Positions 1 through 8,822 of a stretch of 64,000 bases of DNA are shown here, in pieces. Made by a program: the position numbers and the translations under genes. The stretch spans positions 3,655,001-3,719,000 of the forward strand of contig NZ_OY761553.1 in the NCBI RefSeq assembly GCF_963664735.1, written 5' to 3'. The DNA comes from an uncultured Cohaesibacter sp. (GTDB lineage Bacteria > Pseudomonadota > Alphaproteobacteria > Rhizobiales > Cohaesibacteraceae). The first letter of the stretch is position 1, and each line of letters begins with the position of its first letter. The notes below the pieces were generated by a model. It was given only the letters and a program-made list of their open reading frames with translations, was not told the DNA's origin and did no database searches.

Positions 1-338
1 CTCTTGAGCGACGTGTTCCAGCGAGGTTGAGTATAGTGATTTATTGCGTGATGCCATGTCTTTGTTCCGAATTCTTGTCACTCATGCTACATGGGGTCGT
101 TTCAGTGGCAAACAAAACAGTATTTACATCCTGAACCGGAAAAAGCTGCCTTGCTGCGAATCCGAGAAGATGTGTCCTCAAAAGCCTCTTTCTCCAAGAC
201 ACATTACCTAGTTAGGAAATGAAGGTGCCATGTAACAATTACCAAGGACAAGAACACATCCTTTCTCATCGCTTCTGTGTATTCTTATATATTCGGTTTG
301 ATTCTGAACATTTATTAAATCATTTGATGAGTTGAGAT
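1..338. other. No gene recognised at left edge
   Basis: I see no convincing gene here. One forward frame is open from the window edge to a stop near position 135 and could be the tail of a gene starting outside the window, but its short translation shows no recognisable motif. The rest is AT-rich and non-repetitive. No tRNA cloverleaf or attachment-site duplication is visible, although a recombinase gene lies nearby. Confidence 0.4.
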
Positions 339-1001
339 TTAACAATAGATCCAAATGTATACGGAAGAATTGGTCACAATTTTCTTACTTTCTGTCACAG
401 TTTTGGAGTATTCGATCAAGCTTTTTAGCCATTGGATCAATCTTTTTTCAGAACGGATCAATCTTTTTTCAGAATGGATCAAACTTTTTTCAGAATGGAT
501 CAAACTTTTCCGCGTAGGCCTTATTTTTAGACCAGGCTTTCGGTATTGCTGAATAATCGGCATGTAGTATGTTCTTCGGATCAGAGGAGCTCGTGAAGGT
601 CGCAAACTATTTTCGTTAATTCTAACATGGTCAAAATTCTCTGAACGAATGACTCTGATGCAGTCTGACGGTGTTTTCACCGATATAAAGTGAATGCTGA
701 TGAATGTGCCGTATATTCGAAACTCATACCACCATGTCGCCGGACCATTCCCTTTCTCGATTAGATGAAGAACGGGATGGCAATCAGTATGAACTGAACG
801 CACTATTTCGAGATGTTGTTCCACTGTTCGGATCAGAAGAGGTTTGCCAGCTGCATCGAATATGTACCCGAGGAGGTGGTCTTCAGAAGTTCGAAAGCGG
901 ATGACACATGCGTGACCATGTTGGAACCGAATTGGTAAGATTTCCGGTTCACAAATAGATCGCCAAAGCCGCCAAATGAGAACCGTCTTTTCACGGATCA
1001 A
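339..1001 (-). CDS. Doubtful hypothetical protein with heptad repeat
   Basis: This is an open frame of about 220 codons on the reverse strand, starting at a TTG with no good ribosome binding site upstream. The first 140 residues have a mixed composition that could belong to a real protein. The C-terminal third is a Lys/Ser/Leu/Ile-rich heptad repeat, produced simply by reading the 21-bp DNA repeat at 413-510. I do not recognise a family. It may be a decayed accessory gene or a chance frame in an AT-rich region; no overlapping gene competes for the space. Confidence 0.25.
   Translation of the reverse strand: MIREKTVLIWRLWRSICEPEILPIRFQHGHACVIRFRTSEDHLLGYIFDAAGKPLLIRTVEQHLEIVRSVHTDCHPVLHLIEKGNGPATWWYEFRIYGTFISIHFISVKTPSDCIRVIRSENFDHVRINENSLRPSRAPLIRRTYYMPIIQQYRKPGLKIRPTRKSLIHSEKSLIHSEKRLIRSEKRLIQWLKSLIEYSKTVTESKKIVTNSSVYIWIYC
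413..510. repeat. 21-bp tandem repeat, five units
   Basis: Units begin at 413, 434, 455, 476 and 497. The two best conserved (434-454, 455-475) differ only at the last base. Each unit carries GATCAA followed by a T-rich tract. The first unit is degenerate and the last is cut short near 510. The 21-bp period is two helical turns and also seven codons, so the repeat keeps frame and gives a heptad peptide repeat in the reverse ORF across it. It resembles plasmid iterons or a minisatellite; no function can be assigned. Confidence 0.85.
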
Positions 1002-1073
1002 CGACGGGAGTGCCTTTTTGCAAGGAAATGCTACCGATTATGGTGTTCTGGCCTTGGAGTTAAGGGGGCGGGG

Positions 1074-2405
1074 TTATTCCAAATGTTTGGGCACGGGAAG
1101 TACGATAAGATTGTGCAAGGCCAGTTTGTCCTCAAGGGTCATGTCATCACCATAGAGTTCGCGATCGCGGATGGCCTTGACGCTGTGGCCCATCAATTCG
1201 CCACGGTCGTCATTGGGCAGTTGAACCTTTTTGAGGCGAGATTCAAACGAGTGTCTTGTGCCGCCAACTGTGTGCTTCTCGGAAGGCAGCAGGTCTCTTT
1301 CCCTGAGAACCTTGTTTATCGTGTTGGAATAGTTGCTGTTGCCACGATATTTTGGAAATCCTTCAGGGTGCCGTTTGGCTGCTGCCAGAGCGACACCGAC
1401 GAGGGGTACCATCCTTTGAGAAGCTGTATTCTTAACCTCACGACACATGTCTCCTTCTTCCACCTTGATATGAAGGTGCGGGATCGGATGATCCAGCACA
1501 ATGGCATGCGGGGGTAAATTTGAAATCTCACTCTGACGGCACCCTGTTTCGATGGAAATCAGCAGAATGTCGATCGCTTCGTCATTGATGCCATCCAAAG
1601 CACCAGGGGCAAACCATTTCTCCGTCATCCAGTCTACCGGGATCTCGAGTTTCCGGTTGGGTTTTTCATAACGATCCTTCTTGATGCCAATGCCCTGATA
1701 AGGCTTGGGCGGTTCAGTCATTCCGATGCTTTCGTAATAGGCGCTTAGCATCGAACGCATGAGAATAAAATCCTTGTTGGCAGTAACAGGTTTTGTTTTT
1801 CCCGAAGAGACTTTGTTCTGCCAGAACATCTTGTGTTTTTGGACGGCGGCGGCGTCGATTTCTGATACGAGGATGTCCTTGCTTCCGATTGATTTCATCA
1901 GGTTTCGGACCGCCTTTTTCCTTGGGTTACGCCATTTGCGCAATTGGTCGTCATTCTTGTGCTTGTTGTCATGAGCGCAGAATTCTTCAACGGTGCCCAC
2001 CAATTCTGACAACCGCAAACCTGGCTCTTCAACGCCTCCTAGAAGAGCACGGGCAGCCCCAATATCATCTCCTTCCGCAAGTTTTTCGAAGCGAACCAGG
2101 GTCTCCTCCAGCGGAGCCAACAGCAATGACTCAGACGGCAGATAGTTAAGACCTCGCTTTTTGACGATATCTTGAGCAGCCCGGTAGGCATCGGCACTAT
2201 TCGGCTGGTCCTGAAGAAGCTTCAAAGCCTCCAGCTCGTCCAAGATTCCCTTCCTCATGGCTGGAACCAATTCGGCGGCCTGGCGAGCGCTGTCTGTCTT
2301 CAATGTTCGATGGATCTCGGTCTTTCCAGCGACACCGACATATTCCTTCGGGACCCGCATCCTGAAATGGAAAGTTCCTTTACCGCGCTTGATCAAACCG
2401 CTCAT
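1074..2405 (-). CDS. Tyrosine recombinase/integrase, DUF6538-like N-terminus
   Basis: Site-specific recombinase of the phage-integrase family, about 443 aa. The N-terminal 60 residues (IKRGKGTFHFRMRVPKEY, then a stretch rich in Thr/Asp/Ala) match the DUF6538 region found at the front of many proteobacterial island integrases. A SAM-like core-binding domain follows. The C-terminal catalytic domain shows the first Arg in TGCRQSEI, the His/Arg box in GGTRHSFESRL, a His in LMGHS and the probable nucleophile Tyr in RELYGDD. I chose ATG 2405 because AAGGG lies about 9 nt upstream; the frame continues to a TTG at 2501. It probably mobilises, or once mobilised, a genomic island, but no island boundaries are visible. 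Confidence 0.88.
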   Translation of the reverse strand: MSGLIKRGKGTFHFRMRVPKEYVGVAGKTEIHRTLKTDSARQAAELVPAMRKGILDELEALKLLQDQPNSADAYRAAQDIVKKRGLNYLPSESLLLAPLEETLVRFEKLAEGDDIGAARALLGGVEEPGLRLSELVGTVEEFCAHDNKHKNDDQLRKWRNPRKKAVRNLMKSIGSKDILVSEIDAAAVQKHKMFWQNKVSSGKTKPVTANKDFILMRSMLSAYYESIGMTEPPKPYQGIGIKKDRYEKPNRKLEIPVDWMTEKWFAPGALDGINDEAIDILLISIETGCRQSEISNLPPHAIVLDHPIPHLHIKVEEGDMCREVKNTASQRMVPLVGVALAAAKRHPEGFPKYRGNSNYSNTINKVLRERDLLPSEKHTVGGTRHSFESRLKKVQLPNDDRGELMGHSVKAIRDRELYGDDMTLEDKLALHNLIVLPVPKHLE

Positions 2406-2454
2406 GAATTGTACCCTTTTCACCGGTGTTGCAACGTCGTCCGGCCAACGACGG

Positions 2455-2475
2455 TTGCTACACTTTTTGCTACAC
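2455..2475. repeat. Direct repeat upstream of the integrase
   Basis: TTGCTACAC occurs twice, at 2455-2463 and 2467-2475, about 50 bp upstream of the integrase start. Tandem 9-mers next to a tyrosine recombinase gene may be arm-type binding sites or an autoregulatory element. This is inference from position only. Confidence 0.4.
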
Positions 2476-2600
2476 ATTCCGTTTGAATGCTCACAATGCA
2501 AGTAGGGCTAAACTTCTAGAAACAAAAAGAAAAATCAATATCGGCCAAATCCGCCAGAAGGACTCTCTCTCCGCCATATGCTCCTGTACGTTATTGAGAT

Positions 2601-3389
2601 TTATGGTACCACAACAGTGGCGCTTTCTCCTTCCTTGGGAAGCAGGTATTTCTTCACTGTTGGGGCTATGCGCCGAGAACTATGTGGTAGAATACCGCAT
2701 CTGCCCAGCATTTCGCGTTTGTCCGGGAAGGAACCCAGATGGCGCCAAATCATGCGCGTCGCATATGGCACATCATTGCTTCGCCATGAGATACCTGTGC
2801 AAAGCCCTTTGAGGTATTTGTCGTTTTGGTCCTGAAATGGCTTCAGGATGATCTGCGTGACAATAGGGTCGCCCGTAGATTCCGTTTCAACCAAGAAAAT
2901 GCGATCTCTCAGGAAGGTTGCCTTGCCGTTATATTTGGTGATTTTCTTTATATTCAATTGGCGGTGACTGATCCGTTCGAGAGATTTGGATATGATAAGC
3001 CCATTCTTTTCTTCCAGAAACGCGCAGGAGCAGACAATCGTTTCTGGCCAGGACGGGGACAGGTAATAGGTTTGATAATATCCCAGATAGCGTCGCAGTG
3101 AACGGATGTCGCCTGGGAAGCCTTCATTAATTCGGTCTTTGCTCGTGTTGCCTTGCTGGGCTTTCAAAAAGCGGCTTTTGAAAACGGAATTGGAAGCTTT
3201 GAAGTCTGAAGGATGGATATAAAAATACTGCGCAATTCGCCCCAGATTGAAAGGTGAGGGGTGGGCTCCCCCATTAATATAGCGATTGAATTGTTGGCGA
3301 TTGAGGCCAATGTCGCGGCAAATTTGAGAAACAGAATGTCTCTGACTGCAGGCAAACCTCAGATTTTCAGAAAAATAGTCTTGTTCCAT
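2601..3389 (-). CDS. HTH (XRE-like) transcriptional regulator
   Basis: Protein of about 262 aa. Residues 10-55 form an XRE/Cro-type helix-turn-helix: SVSQICRDIGLNRQQFNRYI is a typical recognition-helix arrangement. The remaining 200 residues (SLRRYLGYYQTYYLSPSW and on) form a conserved-looking ligand or effector domain that I cannot name. I preferred ATG 3389; a GTG at 3407 would add six residues, and neither start has a strong ribosome binding site. It is divergent from the peptide ABC operon starting at 3652. Phased repeats lie between them, so it may control that operon and itself (inference). Confidence 0.75.
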   Translation of the reverse strand: MEQDYFSENLRFACSQRHSVSQICRDIGLNRQQFNRYINGGAHPSPFNLGRIAQYFYIHPSDFKASNSVFKSRFLKAQQGNTSKDRINEGFPGDIRSLRRYLGYYQTYYLSPSWPETIVCSCAFLEEKNGLIISKSLERISHRQLNIKKITKYNGKATFLRDRIFLVETESTGDPIVTQIILKPFQDQNDKYLKGLCTGISWRSNDVPYATRMIWRHLGSFPDKREMLGRCGILPHSSRRIAPTVKKYLLPKEGESATVVVP

Positions 3390-3417
3390 CACTTCACATA
3401 GGCTCACTACAATTGAT

Positions 3418-3459
3418 TTTATACAAACTAGCTTAAACTAGCATAAAGTGGTATAAAGT
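3418..3459. promoter_or_regulatory. Operator-like phased repeats between regulator and ABC operon
   Basis: An inverted repeat, TTTATAC (3418-3424) and GTATAAA (3451-3457), encloses two direct repeats. AAACTAGC occurs at 3425-3432 and 3435-3442; ATAAAGT occurs at 3443-3449 and 3453-3459. Both pairs recur every 10 bp, one helical turn, as expected for a dimer or oligomer binding one DNA face. The HTH regulator transcribed leftwards is the natural candidate. Confidence 0.55.
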
Positions 3460-3651
3460 CGCGAACTTGTTTCATCTTTTTTTCAACTTTACCTTCCTTA
3501 CAACGCTGATTTTTACGCAGACGACAAAGCTGGAATTCAGATTTGCAGATCAACGCTTTGTCATAACCGCCTGCTATTTCAAATTATTCTTTTCCGTTTC
3601 TGTCACAGAACGGTTTTTCATTTTGTTCGCGTTTAACCAAGAGAGAGTGAT

Positions 3652-5238
3652 ATGACTAAAAAACCTTCCAACACATTCCCCTTGGGGAAAGGCATGTCGC
3701 GCCGACATTTCCTCGGAGCTACGGCTGCCAGCGGGTTTGCTCTTAGCGCTTCAGGTTTGCTTTTGCCGAAATCCGCTTTCGCAGCAGAAACTCCCAAAAA
3801 AGGTGGCCATTTGAAACTGGGCATCAAAGGGGGTGCTGCAACTGACATTCTGGATCCGGCCTTGTCCTCAGGGTCCGTGACATTTCTTCTAAACCATTTG
3901 TGGGGTGACAAGATCGTCGGGTCAGATCCGGAAACAGGCGCACCTTTGCCTTCTCTGGCCGAAGCCTGGGAATCCACACCTGACGCAACCGTTTGGACAT
4001 TCAAGATCCGAAAAGGTGTTGCGTTCCACGATGGCTCCACGATGGGCGTTCATGATGTGGTTCAGACCCTGAAACGCCATACCGACCAAGATGCAAAATC
4101 AGGAGCGCTAGGCCTTCTGCGCTCTATCAAGTCCGTTGAAGAAAAAGCGGGCGACATGGTCATTACGCTGACAGAAAGCAATGCCGACCTGCCACTTCTG
4201 CTGACTGATTATCATCTCATGGTACAGCCCAATGGTGGTTACGACGATGCGAACGCTGGCATAGGTACAGGACCATATAAGCTTGAATCATTTGAAGCCG
4301 GTATCCGCGCAACTTTCGTCAAGAATGAAAACGACTGGGATGATAGCCGCGGTCATGTCGATAGCGTTGAAGTGATTGTCATGAACGACAACACAGCTCG
4401 TATCGCTGCGCTTTCATCCGGTCAGGTCCATTTCATCAACTTTGTTGAACCGAAGACCATCAATCTTTTGAAACGTGCTCCGAATGTAGAAATTCTGCAG
4501 ACACATGCAAAAGGCTATTACAGCTTCCAGATGTTCTGTGACACGGCACCGTTTGACAACAATGATCTGCGTCTTGCGCTGAAATATGCGGTCGATCGCC
4601 AAGAGATACTCGATCGCGTCGTTGGCGGATATGGTTCGCTCGGAAATGACTATCCGGTCAACAGTACCTACCAGTTAGCTCCAGATGATATCGAGCAACG
4701 TATGTATGATCCTGACAAAGCTGCATTCCACTTCAAGAAGTCAGGGCATGAAGGTTCTATCTTGCTGCGCACGTCCGACGCAGCCTTTCCGGGGGCTGTC
4801 GATGCTGCAGTGCTATATCAGCAGCATGCCAAGAAAGCCGGTATCGATATTGAAGTCAAGCGTGAACCGGCGGACGGATATTGGTCAAACGTTTGGAATG
4901 CAACTCCGTTCTGTGCCACTTACTGGGGCGGACGTCCAACGCAGGATTTGCGTTATGCAACATCCTACCTATCCACGGCGGATTGGAACGACTCAAACTT
5001 CAAGCGCCCGGATTTCGACAAGATGTTACTCGAAGCGCGCGCCGAACTGGATAGCGACAAGCGCAAGGCGCTATATCGCCAGATGGCAATCATGGTGCGT
5101 GATGAAGGCGGCAGCATCATTCCGGTGTTTAACGACTTCCTGAACGGGGCCTCCAAGTCGCTCAAAGGCTTCGTTCATGATATCGGCAACGATATTTCCA
5201 ATGGACAGATCGCCAGCCGGGTATGGCTGGACGTCTGA
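3652..5238 (+). CDS. Peptide-type ABC transporter substrate-binding protein
   Basis: Periplasmic solute-binding protein of the SBP_bac_5 (DppA/OppA) family, about 528 aa. The N-terminus has a twin-arginine signal, SRRHFLGATAASGF, followed by a hydrophobic stretch and an Ala-rich cleavage region (AFAAE). The mature protein begins with KKGGHLKLGI, and LAEAWESTPDATVWTFKIRKGVAFHDG is the usual family block near residue 110. It is first in an operon with two permeases, a fused ATPase and a CocE hydrolase. Ligands of this family include di/oligopeptides, opines, nickel complexes and glycosides, so the substrate is open; the co-transcribed hydrolase favours a peptide or ester. GAGAG lies just upstream of the start. 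Confidence 0.93.
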   Translation: MTKKPSNTFPLGKGMSRRHFLGATAASGFALSASGLLLPKSAFAAETPKKGGHLKLGIKGGAATDILDPALSSGSVTFLLNHLWGDKIVGSDPETGAPLPSLAEAWESTPDATVWTFKIRKGVAFHDGSTMGVHDVVQTLKRHTDQDAKSGALGLLRSIKSVEEKAGDMVITLTESNADLPLLLTDYHLMVQPNGGYDDANAGIGTGPYKLESFEAGIRATFVKNENDWDDSRGHVDSVEVIVMNDNTARIAALSSGQVHFINFVEPKTINLLKRAPNVEILQTHAKGYYSFQMFCDTAPFDNNDLRLALKYAVDRQEILDRVVGGYGSLGNDYPVNSTYQLAPDDIEQRMYDPDKAAFHFKKSGHEGSILLRTSDAAFPGAVDAAVLYQQHAKKAGIDIEVKREPADGYWSNVWNATPFCATYWGGRPTQDLRYATSYLSTADWNDSNFKRPDFDKMLLEARAELDSDKRKALYRQMAIMVRDEGGSIIPVFNDFLNGASKSLKGFVHDIGNDISNGQIASRVWLDV

Positions 5239-5317
5239 TGGGTCTCTGACGCCAACATATAAGAAATGGGCCGTGGATCGCCACGGTCCTCCTTGCCAAC
5301 AACAAGAGGTTGGTTGG

Positions 5318-6319
5318 ATGAAATTTTCCAACATGTTCGGGCCATTTATTGCGTTTGCACGGCGCTTTCCTCTGGCCTCGAATATTATTCGAAGACTGCT
5401 GCTCTCCATTGTTTTGCTGTGGGCGGTAACCGTTATGATTTTCATTGGGGTGGAAGCTCTGCCCGGCGATTTTGCAACCACTTATCTGGGACAGGCAGCC
5501 ACGCCGGAAGCCGTTGCGAATATTCGTTCGGATCTGGGCCTGGACCAACCCCTTTTGACGCGCTACGGCAATTGGCTTGCAAACGCAGTCACTGGCGATT
5601 TCGGCAATAGCTGGGCCAGCGGTAAGTCGGTGAGCGAGCAGATTGAAAAACGGCTAGGCAACTCGCTTTTTCTGGCCTTGTTTGCAGCCCTGATCGCGGT
5701 CCCGCTTTCAGTCAGTCTCGGCGTGATCGCTGTTCGGTACAGAAACCGTATACCCGACAGAGTCATCAATATAATATCTCTGGCAGCGGTTTCCTTACCC
5801 GAGTTTTTTGTCGGCTATCTTCTTATCATGCTGTTCGTGGTAACGTTTCCGACCGCAATGTTCCCATCTACTGTTTATGAAGGCATGGATTTTCTTTCAA
5901 GGCTTGAAGCTATCGCCTTGCCCGTGACGACCTTGGTTTTGGTGGTTTTGGCCCACATGATGAGAATGACGCGCGCTGCCATCATTCAGGTCATGTCATC
6001 AGCCTATATGGAAACCGCCGAGTTAAAGGGGCTTGATGGCTTGCGTATGATTATAAGACATGCGGCCCCCAATGCTCTGGCCCCGATTATCAATGTTGTC
6101 GCGCTAAACCTTGCCTATCTGATTGTCGGCGTTGTGGTTGTTGAAGTTGTCTTCGTTTATCCGGGCATGGGGCAATATATGGTCGACGCGGTAACGGTGC
6201 GCGACCTTCCGGTCGTACAGGCATGCGGCTTGATTTTTGCGACCATTTATATTGCGCTCAACATGATTGCCGATATTCTCGCCATTCTGGCCAATCCACG
6301 TTTGAGGCATCCAAGATGA
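5318..6319 (+). CDS. ABC transporter permease, DppB/OppB type
   Basis: Inner-membrane permease of the peptide/nickel family, about 333 aa. The first membrane helix is near residues 20-45 (RRLLLSIVLLWAVTVMIFIG). A periplasmic loop with family motifs follows (ALPGDFATTYLG; DLGLDQPLLTRYGNWL), then a five-helix BPD_transp_1 domain with the ATPase-coupling EAA-like loop (METAELKGLDGLRMIIRHAAPNALAPI). The start at 5318 is set by GAGGT about 8 nt upstream; the longer frame from 5177 overlaps the preceding gene and lacks such a site. It partners the permease beginning at 6316. Confidence 0.93.
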   Translation: MKFSNMFGPFIAFARRFPLASNIIRRLLLSIVLLWAVTVMIFIGVEALPGDFATTYLGQAATPEAVANIRSDLGLDQPLLTRYGNWLANAVTGDFGNSWASGKSVSEQIEKRLGNSLFLALFAALIAVPLSVSLGVIAVRYRNRIPDRVINIISLAAVSLPEFFVGYLLIMLFVVTFPTAMFPSTVYEGMDFLSRLEAIALPVTTLVLVVLAHMMRMTRAAIIQVMSSAYMETAELKGLDGLRMIIRHAAPNALAPIINVVALNLAYLIVGVVVVEVVFVYPGMGQYMVDAVTVRDLPVVQACGLIFATIYIALNMIADILAILANPRLRHPR

Positions 6320-7143
6320 GACTAAAAGAAATACCTGTTTCTGTATGGATTGGTTGCACCGGCATTGCAATTGCTTTCATTTGTGCGCTTTTTGCTCCGT
6401 GGATCGCTCCTTATGGGGAGACCGAAGTCGTCGGTGACGTTTGGGGACCTGCGTCAGCACAGTTTCTATTTGGCCTCGACAATCTGGGGCGAGATATTCT
6501 CTCAAGGATGATTTTTGGTGCTCGGACCACGCTGTTTGTCGCTCTGAGCGCAACGCTGCTTTCCTTCTCCCTTGGAATTGTGATGAGTTTCATCGCCGCA
6601 ACCAATCGAGGCTGGATCGACTTGGGTTTGTCACGCATCAATGACTTGATGATGTCTATCCCGACGCTGATTTTCGCGCTGGTTGTTCTAGCCACGTTGC
6701 CGCAGAATTTGCTGACGCTCATCATCGTTATGGCCGTGCTTGACAGCACGCGCGTGTTCCGGCTTGGGCGCGCCGTTGCCTTGGATGTCGCCGTCATGGA
6801 TTTTGTTGAAGCCGCTCGGCTGCGCGGTGAGGGGACGGTCTGGATCATTTTCAGAGAGATCTTTCCCAACACATTGTCCCCCCTGCTCGCTGAATTCGGA
6901 TTGCGCTTTGCCTTTGCCATCCTGTTTCTCTCAACCCTTTCCTTCCTGGGACTCGGCATTCAGCCGCCAGCGGCGGATTGGGGAGGCATGGTCAAGGACA
7001 ATAAGGACGGTATCATATTTGGCATTTCTGCTGCTTTGGTTCCCGGTGCTGCCATTGCCATTCTGACGATTTGCGTCAACATGGTGGTGGACTGGCTTTT
7101 GCGTCGTACCTCAAGTTTGAAAGGGGGGCGTGGAGATGCCTGA
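6316..7143 (+). CDS. ABC transporter permease, DppC/OppC type
   Basis: Second membrane subunit, about 275 aa. Its ATG overlaps the stop codon of the previous permease (ATGA), which fixes the start and implies translational coupling. It has an N-terminal transmembrane helix (SVWIGCTGIAIAFICALFAPW), then the typical FLFGLDNLGRDILSRMIFGARTTL block and an EAA-like loop (FVEAARLRGEGTVWIIFREIFPNTLSPL). The C-terminus shows FLGLGIQPPAADWGGM, characteristic of DppC-type permeases. Together with the 5318-6319 product it should form the translocation pore. Confidence 0.93.
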   Translation: MRLKEIPVSVWIGCTGIAIAFICALFAPWIAPYGETEVVGDVWGPASAQFLFGLDNLGRDILSRMIFGARTTLFVALSATLLSFSLGIVMSFIAATNRGWIDLGLSRINDLMMSIPTLIFALVVLATLPQNLLTLIIVMAVLDSTRVFRLGRAVALDVAVMDFVEAARLRGEGTVWIIFREIFPNTLSPLLAEFGLRFAFAILFLSTLSFLGLGIQPPAADWGGMVKDNKDGIIFGISAALVPGAAIAILTICVNMVVDWLLRRTSSLKGGRGDA

Positions 7144-8767
7144 TCTTTTGGAAGTCAAGAATCTCAAGATTGAAGCGACCAGCTATCCACCTGGAGAAGC
7201 GCCACAACGCATCACCATCGTGGAAAATATTAATTTCAAACTGCAAAAGGGCAGGGTTCTTGGACTGATCGGCGAATCCGGAGCCGGCAAGTCGACAATC
7301 GGTCTGGCAGCTCTGGCATATGGGCGCGGAGGCGTCGAAATCACTGGCGGTGAAGTCAGCCTCAACGGGAAAGACTTGCTCGCTATGGATCGTAAGCAAA
7401 TCCGGGCTGTTCGTGGAGACCGCGTCTGTTATGTCTCCCAGTCTGCTGCCGCTTCGTTCAATCCAGCACATCGATTAGGCGCTCAGGTGGTTGAAGCGAC
7501 CCTGCTGCATAAATTGATGAGCAAGGCCGAAGCGGAAGAAAAAGCCGCTCATTTGTTCGATATTTTGGGGCTTCCTGATCCTCACACCTTCGGTAAACGC
7601 TATCCTCATCAGGTTTCTGGTGGTCAATTGCAACGCGCCATGACAGCCATGGCTCTTTGCTCTGATCCAGATCTTATCGTGTTTGACGAACCGACAACAG
7701 CGCTTGATGTTACCACCCAGATTGATGTGTTGGCTGCGATTAAGCACGCCATAGAAGAAACCGATACCGCCGCCCTCTACATCACCCACGACTTGGCTGT
7801 CGTTGCACAGATATCAGACGACATCATGGTTCTTCGAGATGGGGGGATGGTCGAATATGGGACGGCGGAAAAGATCATTGGCAACCCTAACGAAGACTAC
7901 ACGCGGGAACTGGTCAACGTACGTGGCATCAAGCACACAGAGGCTTCGGATCAAAAGCGTAAATATTTCGAAATGGTGGGCATTCATGCGGCTTATATTG
8001 GCGGGCAGAAGGTCCTGAAGGACGTTTCTCTGCATGTCCCCAAAGGGCAAACACTGGCCATTGTTGGAGAATCTGGTTCCGGCAAGTCGACGCTGGCACG
8101 CGTCGCAACGGGGTTGCTGCCTCCTTTGCAAGGCGAGGTTCGCATCGACGCTGAACTCTTGCCCAAAATGCTCAAGCAGCGTTCCAGAGACCAACTGCGT
8201 CGGATGCAACTGATCTATCAAATGGCCGACACTGCCATGAATCCACGTCAAACCGTGGGGCAGATCATCGGGCGCCCTGTTACCTTCTATGAAGGATTGA
8301 GGGGCAAGGAACGCGCCAGGCGAGTTGAGGAATTGCTCGAAAGCATCGAAATGGGCGATGGCTACATTGATCGCTATCCGGCTGAGCTTTCCGGGGGGCA
8401 AAAACAGCGTGTCGCGATCGCCCGTGCTCTGGCTGCCAAGCCGGAAATCATCATTTGCGACGAACCGACATCGGCGCTGGACCCTCTGGTGGCCGACGGT
8501 ATTCTTCATCTCTTGCTGAACCTGCAGAAGAAACGTCAGCTCTCCTACATCTTCATCACCCATGACATCGCCATAGTGCGCGCTATCGCCGATAGCGTTG
8601 CTGTCATGTATCAGGGTGAGTTGGTGCGATTTGGGCCGAAATCGGAAGTTCTTGCTCCGCCGTTTGATGACTATACAGATCTTTTGCTCAAGTCCGTGCC
8701 AGAAATGCGCTTGGGCTGGCTGGAAGAGGTTTTGGCGACGCGCAAACTGGAAGCCGCAGGTAACTAA
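7136..8767 (+). CDS. Fused two-domain peptide ABC ATPase (DppD-DppF type)
   Basis: About 543 aa with two complete nucleotide-binding domains. Domain 1 has Walker A GESGAGKST, signature VSGGQLQRAM and Walker B LIVFDEPTTALD. Domain 2, from about residue 270, has GESGSGKST, LSGGQKQRVAIARAL and IIICDEPTSALD. Many peptide transporters use two separate ATPases; here they are one polypeptide. ATG 7136 is preferred because AAGGGGGG lies just upstream; a GTG at 7130 is also in frame. The gene overlaps the end of the previous permease by 8 nt. The C-terminus (DDYTDLLLKSVPEMR) is the short tail usual in this family. Confidence 0.93.
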   Translation: MPDLLEVKNLKIEATSYPPGEAPQRITIVENINFKLQKGRVLGLIGESGAGKSTIGLAALAYGRGGVEITGGEVSLNGKDLLAMDRKQIRAVRGDRVCYVSQSAAASFNPAHRLGAQVVEATLLHKLMSKAEAEEKAAHLFDILGLPDPHTFGKRYPHQVSGGQLQRAMTAMALCSDPDLIVFDEPTTALDVTTQIDVLAAIKHAIEETDTAALYITHDLAVVAQISDDIMVLRDGGMVEYGTAEKIIGNPNEDYTRELVNVRGIKHTEASDQKRKYFEMVGIHAAYIGGQKVLKDVSLHVPKGQTLAIVGESGSGKSTLARVATGLLPPLQGEVRIDAELLPKMLKQRSRDQLRRMQLIYQMADTAMNPRQTVGQIIGRPVTFYEGLRGKERARRVEELLESIEMGDGYIDRYPAELSGGQKQRVAIARALAAKPEIIICDEPTSALDPLVADGILHLLLNLQKKRQLSYIFITHDIAIVRAIADSVAVMYQGELVRFGPKSEVLAPPFDDYTDLLLKSVPEMRLGWLEEVLATRKLEAAGN

Positions 8768-8822
8768 TTCAGTGCGGTGATGACCCGCCATCATTCAACT
8801 CACGATAAGAGAGAAATACAAA

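Noticed and set aside
413-510. CRISPR array
   Set aside because: Units are directly adjacent with no spacers and no cas genes nearby.
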